Origin: Symsagittifera roscoffensis
Taxonomy: Eukaryota > Xenacoelomorpha > Acoela > Convolutidae
NCBI RefSeq assembly: GCF_963678635.1
Contig: NC_087066.1
Coordinates: forward strand, 58,794,312 to 58,858,311
Direction: 5' to 3'
Length of the DNA stretch: 64,000 nucleotides
In this document: positions 56,664 to 64,000 of the stretch, in pieces
Layout of the letters: every line of letters begins with the position of its first letter
Position numbering within the stretch: the first letter of the stretch is position 1
The notes under the pieces: generated by a model
The model's database searches: none
What the model was told of the DNA's origin: nothing
Seen by the model: the letters and a program-made list of their open reading frames with translations, nothing else
Program-made: the position numbers and the translations under genes

Positions 56664-58478
56664 CTAGTCGGGGTGATTTTCATCTTTTGTGAGATAAAAT
56701 TTAATATTTTGTGGTATTTCAACTGTAGTTTTTCGTGTGAATAATTCAGGTGGCGTATTTCTACTTAATGTATCTGGTAACGCAAGGTTTTTTCCTGCTG
56801 TCCAAACTATATGTAAGTTTGGAAATTTCATTAGAATTAGTTGAAATCTATAAACTCTATGATTTGGATTTGATTTTTGTGTAAAGAGAAAAATAAATGG
56901 TTTGTGATCTGTGAATAGAACTGTTGGGTGTTTTGATCCAATTATCAGAAATTCATATTCTGTAAGTGTATAAATTATAGCTGTACATTCTCTTATTAGA
57001 GTTGAGTGTCGTAGCTCTGCTTGAGTCAATAATCGTGAATTTGCTGATATAACGTTCATTTTATTTGTTCCACTATGTGATTTTAGCAATGCTGCGCCGA
57101 TGCTAAAATTTGAAGCATCGCACATTGCATAGAATGGTTGATTTGGATCTGGAATTGTATTTGAAATTTGTTCAGTTAAAAGTTTTTTAATTTCTTCAAA
57201 TCGTGTTTGATGTTCAGTGGTCCATTCAAAATTTTTTTGTTGTCTGAGGATATTATAGAAGGGTCTTAAGTATAATTGCATTTTGTAAACATATTTACTT
57301 AAGAAGTTTAACATTCCAAGGAATTCTTGGATTTTCTTTTTATTTGTTGGTGGCTGAAGTTTTTGAATAGCATCAATGCGTGATTTTAATGGAGTGATAG
57401 TGTTTTGTTCAATATTATGTCCTAAAAATTTAACGCGTGTTAGAAAGAAGTGTGATTTATCGGAAGCTGCCTTCAGATTTTCGTTCTGAAGTGTTTTAGG
57501 ATACTGTTCTAAAACTGTAAACATTTCTTCTTTGGTTTGTGATTGCATAAAAACATCGTCTAAATATGTGATTGCATTTTTCTTGAGTATTAGTGGTCTA
57601 AAAATTTTACTCATAAAAGCTGAAAAAGCTGCTGGTTTTATGGATATTCCATAGAATAAGAGATTAAATTCATATTGTTGTTTTCCAATTACAAATTGTG
57701 TTAAACGTCGTGATTGTTCTTCTAGTGGCTTTTTGTTATATGCACTATTCATATCTGCGGTTGTGAAGTATTTACCATTTATCTTCGTCAAGATAACTTG
57801 AATTGGTTCAATAGGCCAATTGCATTTTGATTCATCAGTTAGTGAATTGAGATATCTAGCGTCTAAAACTATTTTTAGTGATTCACCTTTTGCTAGAATG
57901 ATAACAAGGTTAATGAAGGTGTTTCCTATTGGTTGTTCTTCTTTATTTACTGGTGAGATAATTTCGTATTGTTCTAAAATGTCAAGTAATCTGTTTACTT
58001 TGACATGTAAGTGAATTGGTACTTTACTGGCTCTTTGTTTTTTGAAAACTGCGTCGGGTTTTAACGGGATGGTGTAGTGATGAACTAATTTTTCCAACGT
58101 CAAATTTTGATGTTGCGTAACTGTTGAATATTTTAACAGTTGTTTTGCTAATTTATCAAATTCGGTTTGTGTAATTTGTGAATGTTCAAAATTAAACATT
58201 GTTAAAAATTTTTGTTGTTCTTTTGTGTAAATTGTTATATTGAATGTTGGTTTAAAATATGGTGTCTTTGTGAAGTAATCTTTGTTTCTTTTTTCATTAC
58301 TTATTATATTATTTATGGATAATTCTTCGTCAAGAATTGTGAATTGGCAAATATCTAATAATTGGAGTATTTTATTAAAGCGGTAGGCTTCATTTATAGG
58401 TGAAATTGTAGCATTTGTTTCACAATATCCTAAAAGTCCTAAGGGTAATGTTACTTGATATGGTGTATTGTTATACAC
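56664..58478 (-). CDS. Reverse transcriptase-RNase H
   Basis: 604-residue open frame. RT spans residues about 150-370: first catalytic Asp in FTTADMNSAY (D242), then the YLDD box at 305-308 with both catalytic aspartates. The connection follows (HNIEQNTITPL; EFLGMLNFLSKYV), and RNase H from about 440 with MCDASNFSIGAALL and TDHKPF. The end has the gypsy-type VWTAGKNLALPDTLSR. It copies the element RNA into DNA in the cytoplasmic particle. It shares the reading frame of gag and protease. The N-terminal 140 residues are the linker from protease. No internal stop within this domain. Confidence 0.85.
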   Translation of the reverse strand: MYNNTPYQVTLPLGLLGYCETNATISPINEAYRFNKILQLLDICQFTILDEELSINNIISNEKRNKDYFTKTPYFKPTFNITIYTKEQQKFLTMFNFEHSQITQTEFDKLAKQLLKYSTVTQHQNLTLEKLVHHYTIPLKPDAVFKKQRASKVPIHLHVKVNRLLDILEQYEIISPVNKEEQPIGNTFINLVIILAKGESLKIVLDARYLNSLTDESKCNWPIEPIQVILTKINGKYFTTADMNSAYNKKPLEEQSRRLTQFVIGKQQYEFNLLFYGISIKPAAFSAFMSKIFRPLILKKNAITYLDDVFMQSQTKEEMFTVLEQYPKTLQNENLKAASDKSHFFLTRVKFLGHNIEQNTITPLKSRIDAIQKLQPPTNKKKIQEFLGMLNFLSKYVYKMQLYLRPFYNILRQQKNFEWTTEHQTRFEEIKKLLTEQISNTIPDPNQPFYAMCDASNFSIGAALLKSHSGTNKMNVISANSRLLTQAELRHSTLIRECTAIIYTLTEYEFLIIGSKHPTVLFTDHKPFIFLFTQKSNPNHRVYRFQLILMKFPNLHIVWTAGKNLALPDTLSRNTPPELFTRKTTVEIPQNIKFYLTKDENHPD

Positions 58479-58622
58479 GTGTAATTAAAGGATGTCGGAA
58501 TTCGTGTTTTTCGAATATTTTATGGATGAGATCGTAATTTTGAAAAATTTGTGAATAGGTTTAAATTCGAAGTCTGACATTAAAAGTTGTTGTTTATTTT
58601 GACTTTTGTTGTACTGGTGAAC

Positions 58623-59396
58623 TTATTTTATTGGAAAATTATATATATTTCCTGATAGTGGTTTCAGGTGTTTCCGTTGTTGATTGTAAATGGGGTAAAA
58701 TTTTGAGAAGATTGGTGGTTGTTTGTTTAATCTTTGGAAGAATGTTAGGGCTGTATTTTTTGTTTTTGTGTACTTATCTTTGATTTGTATTTTACTATTT
58801 AGGATGTTGATTGTTGGTATATATTTAGATATAAATGGTATGCCAATGATATTGTGCTTAATATCAGTAATATGAAATATTTGTTTAAACGGTTTGTTTA
58901 AAATTTTGTGTGGTTCCATTGTTCTCGTGGGGAGAAGAAATAATTGGATTTTTCCATAATTTACTAATGTTGATCCTTGTGCTGTTGCTAATTTACTAGA
59001 GGTTTCAAGAGGTATTAATTTTGGATGTAATGTTTTGATTTTATTCCATGTGGGAATATTAATTATATTTGATTCCGCTCCTGAATCAATTAAAAAATCA
59101 ATTTCAAGATCTGGTTGTTGAAATTCTTTGTTTCTTGGGCTTTCTAAGAGAAATGGAATTGTACAAATTTTTTCTCTGGGTTGTTCTTTTTGTATATTTT
59201 GATAAATAAGTTTTGTGTTTGGGCATTGTGTTTCGTCTTTTTTATCAGGTTTAATTACCGTGTTAATTCCGTTTACTTCTTGTGTAGTTTGTGTATTATC
59301 AACGGGTTCAATATAGTAATTGTGAAGGAGTTCTAATTGATTTTCATATATATGTGAAGTAAAAGGTTGTTCATATATGATAGGTTCATAGTCGTT
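58623..59396 (-). CDS. Retroelement aspartic protease region
   Basis: The frame is open from a TAA at about 59396 to 58623, about 257 codons. It contains DFLIDSGAESN (near 59075-59105), the LIDSGA active-site motif of retroviral-type aspartic proteases, and then PLETSSKLATAQG and IIGIPFISKY, matching the flap and the C-terminal strand. It cleaves Gag-Pol in the particle. It is in the same frame as gag and RT. The upstream stop and the stop at 58623 would have to be read through, or are decay. Confidence 0.65.
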   Translation of the reverse strand, partial: NDYEPIIYEQPFTSHIYENQLELLHNYYIEPVDNTQTTQEVNGINTVIKPDKKDETQCPNTKLIYQNIQKEQPREKICTIPFLLESPRNKEFQQPDLEIDFLIDSGAESNIINIPTWNKIKTLHPKLIPLETSSKLATAQGSTLVNYGKIQLFLLPTRTMEPHKILNKPFKQIFHITDIKHNIIGIPFISKYIPTINILNSKIQIKDKYTKTKNTALTFFQRLNKQPPIFSKFYPIYNQQRKHLKPLSGNIYNFPIK

Positions 59397-60608
59397 TTAG
59401 ACTGTTATCATATTTACCGAGATGGTATTATCTGTATCACTTTCTGTATCTGACGATTCACAATTTATATGATTTAGTTGTAGTTTGTTACTTCCTGTGT
59501 CATCAATACCTGGGGGGTCTGAAGTTGTTTCTTCATTTGTCTGCACTTGATTAATGTGTCTTCGATGTTTTGGTGTGCTACTTCTGTATCGATGCTTAGA
59601 ATCAGGGTAACGGTTATTATTCCTGTGTGGTGACTGGGAATAATTTCTGTATCGATTGTTGTAACTTGAGTTTCGATTTTGTGAATTATTTTGTGATCTG
59701 TTTTGATAATTATTGTTTGATCTGTGATAGTTTGATCTATTATATGAATTATTTCTTGATCGAATGTTCGGGTAATTTTGATTTCGATTGTTTGAATAAC
59801 TTCTATATCTATTATGTGAATAGTTTGTATTTCAGTTGAATGATGAGTTTCGTGATTGATTATTGGAATTGTGTCTATTCCTTGGCTTTGATTGGGAACT
59901 GGATCCAGAAACAAATTTTGTTGTATTGGAATTTGATCGTGAATAGTTATTTTGGTTATTTTGGCTATTCGATCGATTATATCTTTTTTGTGAGGAATTT
60001 CGTGTATTTCCTCGTTCGGGTGATCTACCTCTATAACCTGAGTTATATGGTGATTGATTTCTTGTGTAATTTGGGTTGTTCGGAAGTGGTTTTCCTGAAC
60101 TGTTATTACTATATAAATTTTGGTTTGGTAGATTTTGGTCTTTTTTCATGTATTGATAGAACGATTTGTTTGGCTCTTTGTGCTTTTGAGGTTTATTCTG
60201 ATTGTCTTGTTGTTTTTGTCTACTTTCGGAAATACTGTGTCCGTATCGTCGGCAATAATTACACCATTTTTTGAAAGATGGTTTGCCTTTAAAGTTTGGA
60301 TGTTTTTCGTAGATATTTAGTATTTCAGTGATTTTTTCAATTAGGTCCGTGTCTGATTCTTGTATGTTGTTTATATGTGTAGTATTTGTTTCAATTCGAT
60401 TAACATATTGTAGTTTTAGATTTTCTGTTTCTTCGAGTTTCCTTGTGATTTCTGCTTGCTCTAGTTTATCTACTAATTTTCGAAAATCTAAGTCTGGTTC
60501 TCGAATTGAGGAAGGATGAGATGCTCTTTTTTTTATAGCTATTTTCCTTAATTGAGGTGTTAAGGTCATCATTAAAAATTCTGTCATTTTTGTGTTTTTT
60601 ATAGTCAT
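59397..60608 (-). pseudogene. Gag C-terminal / nucleocapsid region
   Basis: An open frame of 258 residues (60608-59832) ends in TGA, but the same frame continues to the TAA at about 59396. The start carries the end of capsid (TEFLMMTLTPQLRKIA). A zinc knuckle near residue 110 reads CNYCRRYGHSISES: C-x2-C-x4-H-x4, then Ser where Cys is expected, so metal binding is doubtful. A 200-residue Asn/Ser/Arg/Tyr-rich tail (RNYSQSPHR-type) suits nonspecific RNA binding. An ORF in another frame (59474-59914) is an Ile/Thr-rich shadow of this tail. Confidence 0.6.
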
Positions 60609-60656
60609 GTGTATTAAGTGAATATGCTTTTCGAACTAGTGTTTCGATACGTACTG

Positions 60657-62789
60657 CTAATTGTGTAATCTGCGTATTTCGTTGCATAAAACTCTTTGAT
60701 GTTGTTTGTTTCTTTCAGAGTCAAACATTTTTGAAAATTCTTGTGTGAATCTTTTCCAGTCTGATTTTTTTTCTATGGGTAATACTGAAAACCATTTTTG
60801 AGCTTCACCAACTAGGGTTGTTTGTATTAGTGCTGTGCGTCTATGTATCCAATTTTGATGTAGTGGCGTATTAATTGGTTCGGGTCCTATATTTATAATT
60901 AAGTTTGCTGTTACTGCATTTAGATAATCTTCTACAGAATATTCAGGGTCTGTTCCTGTGAATACCATCAGTGGTTTATTGGATGTTATTGATGATCCAC
61001 CCATGAGGTATGGATTCATTGTCATCTGTAGTGATTCTGCGGCATTTGGCATTTGTGAAAATTTTGAAAGTAGATTTTTTGTTATTTCGTGTTGCTGAAG
61101 GTAATATGGAAGCGGTATTTCATTTTGCATTTGAGTTGGTTGATAAGAATGCATTAACATTGGGTTTTGTGGTTGTATTGGTTGAAAAGACTGTGTAATA
61201 AATGGGTTTTGTATATGCATTTGTTGTGGGTTTTGTATATCTGTTGGGTTTTGTGGGTAAATTTTCATATTTTGAGATGGTTGAGATTGTCGCGGTCTCT
61301 GTGTGCGATATTCTTTGGTATATGGTGCAAAAATATCTGGTTGGTGATAATCATCTTCCTCAGATGATAAATAGTTTGTATTACATGGTGTATGTTGTTT
61401 ATTTTTATTTTGTTGAAAGAATGGGTAATTTTCACTATAATCCTGTGTAGGTTGTGGATTTTCTGGAAAATTTACTGAATTGGTTGATGTTTTTGGGAGA
61501 TTCCAATAATGGGAACATACGTGGTTTAAATTTTGTGTATTTTTTCGGGGAGGTTGGTTTGTTCTTGGTTTGTGAGCATAATTATAATTGTCTTCTGCAA
61601 AAGTATTTCTTGTGAACGGTTTTCGTGTTTTTGACGGTATTGTCATTGGTCTATACGTTTGATAGTCCATATGTGAATATTTTGGAGCAACCGAAGGTTT
61701 AACGGTTGATTGTAAGGTTACCTGTGTTAGTGATGTATTTGTATTTCTTGGTGTTGTCAGATTGGGGTGTATTGGTGAAATATTTTGTTGTGTAGTTGTT
61801 GTTGTTGTTTGGACGATTTCTTCGTTTATGAAGTGTGATGGTGTTTGAATATCTTGTTGTGTAAGATTTCTGGTTCCATTGAGATTTTCATTTTGTATGA
61901 CCGTCGAATTTAAACTGTTATCTCGTGTATCAGGTAAAAATGTATTATAATTTAATGGTGTTGCATCAATGGTTAATGGTACTACTTTTACATAATCTCT
62001 GTGAAAAGATATTGTACTTATTGCTTGACTTGAGATAGCTTGTGGGATATTTAGAAATGCATGATGAGACCAGTCAGGGTCCCAAACGTAATCTGATTGT
62101 TCTGAAAGAACAGTGTCGTCATTGGTATTTTGAGGTCTAAAATTTTTTCTTGCATGTGAAATTAAATCCAAATTGTGGGTGAAATAATCTATTATAAACC
62201 ATGCTAAAATCTTTAGTAAATCATATTTAGTGTTTTGTGAAACATCTTCTTTAGTGAAATTTTTGCGAATTATATGTAGAAATGATGAAAATGATGTGAT
62301 TTCATTTCGTACTTTTGTATGTTTGGATGTTTCAGTTGGTGATATACTTTGAACTTCTGTTTTTTCTAATATAGATATATAACTATATATTATTGCAAAA
62401 ACTTCGTTAGTGAATATGGAGTTTGCTCTTTGTGAATTATGATATTGTATGCTTTTGATATATTCTATGAATACTTTTGAAAATTCTAATTCAATATCGT
62501 CTGTTTGAATTACATATTTACGATGGGCTGTATTTGGTGTGCTGAATTCTATGGTGTAGATTCCATATTGTTGTGTTAGAATACATATGTCTTTCAAATA
62601 ATGTTCAAAAATTTGTCTTTTGATTTTTACATCTGGGAATTCTTCTTTGCATGGGCTGATTCCTGGTTCAAACAAATTTACGAGTAAGTTCTTGCAAAAA
62701 TCGTGTTGTCCTCTATCATCGAGTGAATCTATAGGAAAGTGAAAAACTGCTTCATCATCTGGACTTTCGTCAGTTTGAGTGTGGCTCAA
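60657..62789 (-). CDS. Retroelement Gag, matrix-to-capsid part
   Basis: A frame of 710 codons, opening at a TTG; no early ATG, so the true start is unclear and may lie upstream by frameshift. Residues 1-215 look helical and ordered. Residues about 220-570 are Gln/Asn/Pro/Thr-rich. The last 110 hold the retrotransposon Gag core (VFTGTDPEYSVEDYLNAV; GEAQKWFSVLP; WKRFTQEFSKMF). It forms the particle shell. At 60.66-60.60 kb two compensating frameshifts send the frame through a 73-codon detour (LAVRIETLVRKAYSLNTHDY) and back. At over 1000 residues with its nucleocapsid, this is a very large Gag. Confidence 0.7.
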   Translation of the reverse strand: MSHTQTDESPDDEAVFHFPIDSLDDRGQHDFCKNLLVNLFEPGISPCKEEFPDVKIKRQIFEHYLKDICILTQQYGIYTIEFSTPNTAHRKYVIQTDDIELEFSKVFIEYIKSIQYHNSQRANSIFTNEVFAIIYSYISILEKTEVQSISPTETSKHTKVRNEITSFSSFLHIIRKNFTKEDVSQNTKYDLLKILAWFIIDYFTHNLDLISHARKNFRPQNTNDDTVLSEQSDYVWDPDWSHHAFLNIPQAISSQAISTISFHRDYVKVVPLTIDATPLNYNTFLPDTRDNSLNSTVIQNENLNGTRNLTQQDIQTPSHFINEEIVQTTTTTTQQNISPIHPNLTTPRNTNTSLTQVTLQSTVKPSVAPKYSHMDYQTYRPMTIPSKTRKPFTRNTFAEDNYNYAHKPRTNQPPRKNTQNLNHVCSHYWNLPKTSTNSVNFPENPQPTQDYSENYPFFQQNKNKQHTPCNTNYLSSEEDDYHQPDIFAPYTKEYRTQRPRQSQPSQNMKIYPQNPTDIQNPQQMHIQNPFITQSFQPIQPQNPMLMHSYQPTQMQNEIPLPYYLQQHEITKNLLSKFSQMPNAAESLQMTMNPYLMGGSSITSNKPLMVFTGTDPEYSVEDYLNAVTANLIINIGPEPINTPLHQNWIHRRTALIQTTLVGEAQKWFSVLPIEKKSDWKRFTQEFSKMFDSERNKQHQRVLCNEIRRLHN

Positions 62790-63230
62790 TTTTTTGTTTG
62801 ATGACCGTTAATATATAACTATTGATGTATCTAATTGGTTGATTCCAATTATACAAGTGTACTGGTTTGTGTTTGTATTGCTTTTTTATTCTTCTTTTTC
62901 CTCTTTTTGATGAATTTGAAGTTGTTTCTGAGTCGGAAAAATACAATTGATCTTGGATGGGACAATTTTTATCTATTGATTCTTTTAATTTGTATAGTTC
63001 GTCTAAACTGTTGGCTTCTGATTCAGAAAATGCGTTTTTTTTCGTGAGATTTGTCTTTGTTTGTTTATAATTTTCCTTTTTATTGTTTGTCGTTTTGTTC
63101 TAATGTATCCAACTGTTTGAGTATGAGGTGTGATTACAAGATCATATTTTTTGTTATCTATTTCACAGTTGTGTAAAACGATTGTTTGTTTATTTCCTAA
63201 ATTTTTGAATGAGATAAGGTTTAGGATGAG
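62790..63230 (-). pseudogene. Coding-like region upstream of gag
   Basis: Two minus-strand frames with protein-like content: KQTIVLHNCEIDNKKYDLVI (near 63.15 kb) and EANSLDELYKLKESIDKN (near 63.0 kb, acidic/Ser-rich with basic end). They may be a leader ORF or the N-terminus of Gag displaced by frameshift. Confidence 0.35.
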
Positions 63231-64000
63231 GGATGCAAGAAGTCGTTAGTTATTTCTATTTCCTTAGACTGTTAGTCCTTACGATTTTTTGGTTAGCTTA
63301 ACCTGGGTCTTTTTGTTCATGGTTGGAGAGAATAGTATATCGATTCTGGAGAATGGTTTTTTACTTTCTCGTGGCTAGTCTAAGTTAAGGTGTTAACTTA
63401 CTTAATCTTACATAGGGGTAGTGATTGTGTTCAAGGGTTGGAGAATAGTAAATCGATCCACAAGGTTCAGGTATAATTAGAACGCAAGTAGTTCGTTAGA
63501 TACTATTTTAAACTTACTAAGTCTAAGATCTATCCTGGGTATGTTAAGAGGAGGGCTCAAGTGAAGGATGAATAACCGAAGTTCTTCACTGTTTATCTTA
63601 ATTTGAATGGTTAGTTTTATTGAAAAATTTCTATTAGTCCTGGGTCTTTTGAAAAGGTTGGATAGTGAATCGACGTTTGAGGTCGTTAGACACTTGCTAG
63701 GTGAGTGGGGGAGAACAAAATTGTTCTTTTTGATCCAAGGATAGGCCTTGATGATAGATTTTAAAATTAGTGAAATAGAAAATTTATTAAGGTCCAAGGA
63801 TAAGCCTTGATGATCTGATTTTTAAACTTAAGTGAATTTAAGTTTAAAATGGTTCAAATTTTATTTAATAAAAAGTTTTTTAATGATATTAGTAAGCTTA
63901 TGATTGCTGTTATGTTTAGGTGATGAAGCTGGAACAACAGGATGATTTATGATTACAAACAATTTTTTGTCATGCTACTAATTTTTGTTTTTATTTTCAA
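63231..64000. other. Leader or LTR-proximal noncoding region
   Basis: No coding frame is supported. Short internal repeats occur: GGTTGGA(GA)GAATAGTA(T/A)ATCGAT near 63323 and 63437, and 'CCAAGGATA(A/G)GCCTTGATGAT' near 63734 and 63794. By position this is the 5' leader or LTR of the retroelement, but no direct repeat of it is found at the left end. Confidence 0.4.

Larger units (their letters stand above)
47857..63230 (-). mobile_element. Long Ty3/gypsy-class retroelement with env-like region
   Basis: Order on the minus strand: gag, nucleocapsid, protease, RT, RNase H, integrase, then env-like ORFs. RT-RNase H-IN order defines Ty3/gypsy (Metaviridae). The coding span is about 15 kb, against 5-9 kb for most such elements; the excess is the 7 kb after integrase. 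Gag, protease and RT ORFs share one frame, so the ancestor probably made a fused Gag-Pol; integrase is now in another. Stops and frameshifts show this copy is inactive as it stands. LTRs, primer-binding site and polypurine tract were not found; boundaries are coding limits only. Confidence 0.8.

Noticed and set aside
59474-59914. 146-codon Ile/Thr/His-rich ORF
   Set aside because: It is an out-of-frame reading of the Asn/Ser/Arg-rich nucleocapsid tail, which stays open in the gag-pol frame.
46153-64000. Search for LTR pair of the retroelement
   Set aside because: No long direct repeat between the left edge (46.1-47.8 kb) and right edge (62.8-64.0 kb) could be seen by eye; the 5' LTR is probably outside the window.

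Overview
The window is animal nuclear DNA. It is AT-rich (roughly two thirds A+T by eye) and gene-poor, with canonical GT-AG introns, AATAAA signals and abundant transposon debris. A SoxD-type HMG-box gene points to a bilaterian; a marine invertebrate is plausible, but I cannot name the phylum from sequence alone. Nothing looks bacterial: no operons, no ribosome-binding sites and no CRISPR arrays.

Layout. 1-6.5 kb is repeat-rich noncoding DNA with a dispersed repeat family (family A) and a decayed tRNA-like sequence. A clean hAT-type MITE lies at 6522-6872. 7.9-10.15 kb (+) is a two-exon SoxD gene. 10.2-14.4 kb holds MITE fragments, foldback elements and a tRNA-Leu-like relic. 15.26-17.36 kb (-) is most of a SAAL1 homologue, whose only intron seen here is mostly filled by another hAT MITE. 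17.6-23.2 kb is repeats. 23.35-23.68 kb (-) is a small gene I do not recognise. 24.7-31.05 kb (-) is a two-exon single-C2H2-finger gene with a 4.8-kb intron holding repeat family B and a decayed reverse-transcriptase element on the other strand.

31.2-32.7 kb is a degenerate satellite of about 150 bp. 33.3 kb holds the C-terminus of a LINE ORF2. 34.3-35.1 kb is a 399-bp tandem duplication. 36.155-45.013 kb is a nearly identical tandem triplication of a 2.95-kb, relatively GC-rich unit. Each unit carries a broken coding block (-) of unknown identity plus a hAT MITE. 45.0-45.7 kb is a 355-bp tandem duplication.

From about 46.2 kb to the right edge the plus strand is strikingly T/G-rich and nearly all coding potential is on the minus strand. 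This is a very long Ty3/gypsy-class LTR retroelement, read right to left as gag, nucleocapsid, protease, RT-RNase H and integrase. A 7-kb env-like region with several accessory-looking ORFs follows. Gag to RT share one frame, now broken by stops and frameshifts, so the copy is decayed. A 118-bp near-perfect palindrome sits at the end of the env-like surface ORF. I could not find the LTRs; the 5' end probably lies beyond the window.

The host genes (SoxD transcription factor, SAAL1, C2H2 protein) show no evident functional link. The strongest structural signals are the triplication, the oversized retroelement with its palindrome, and the several recognisable MITEs.
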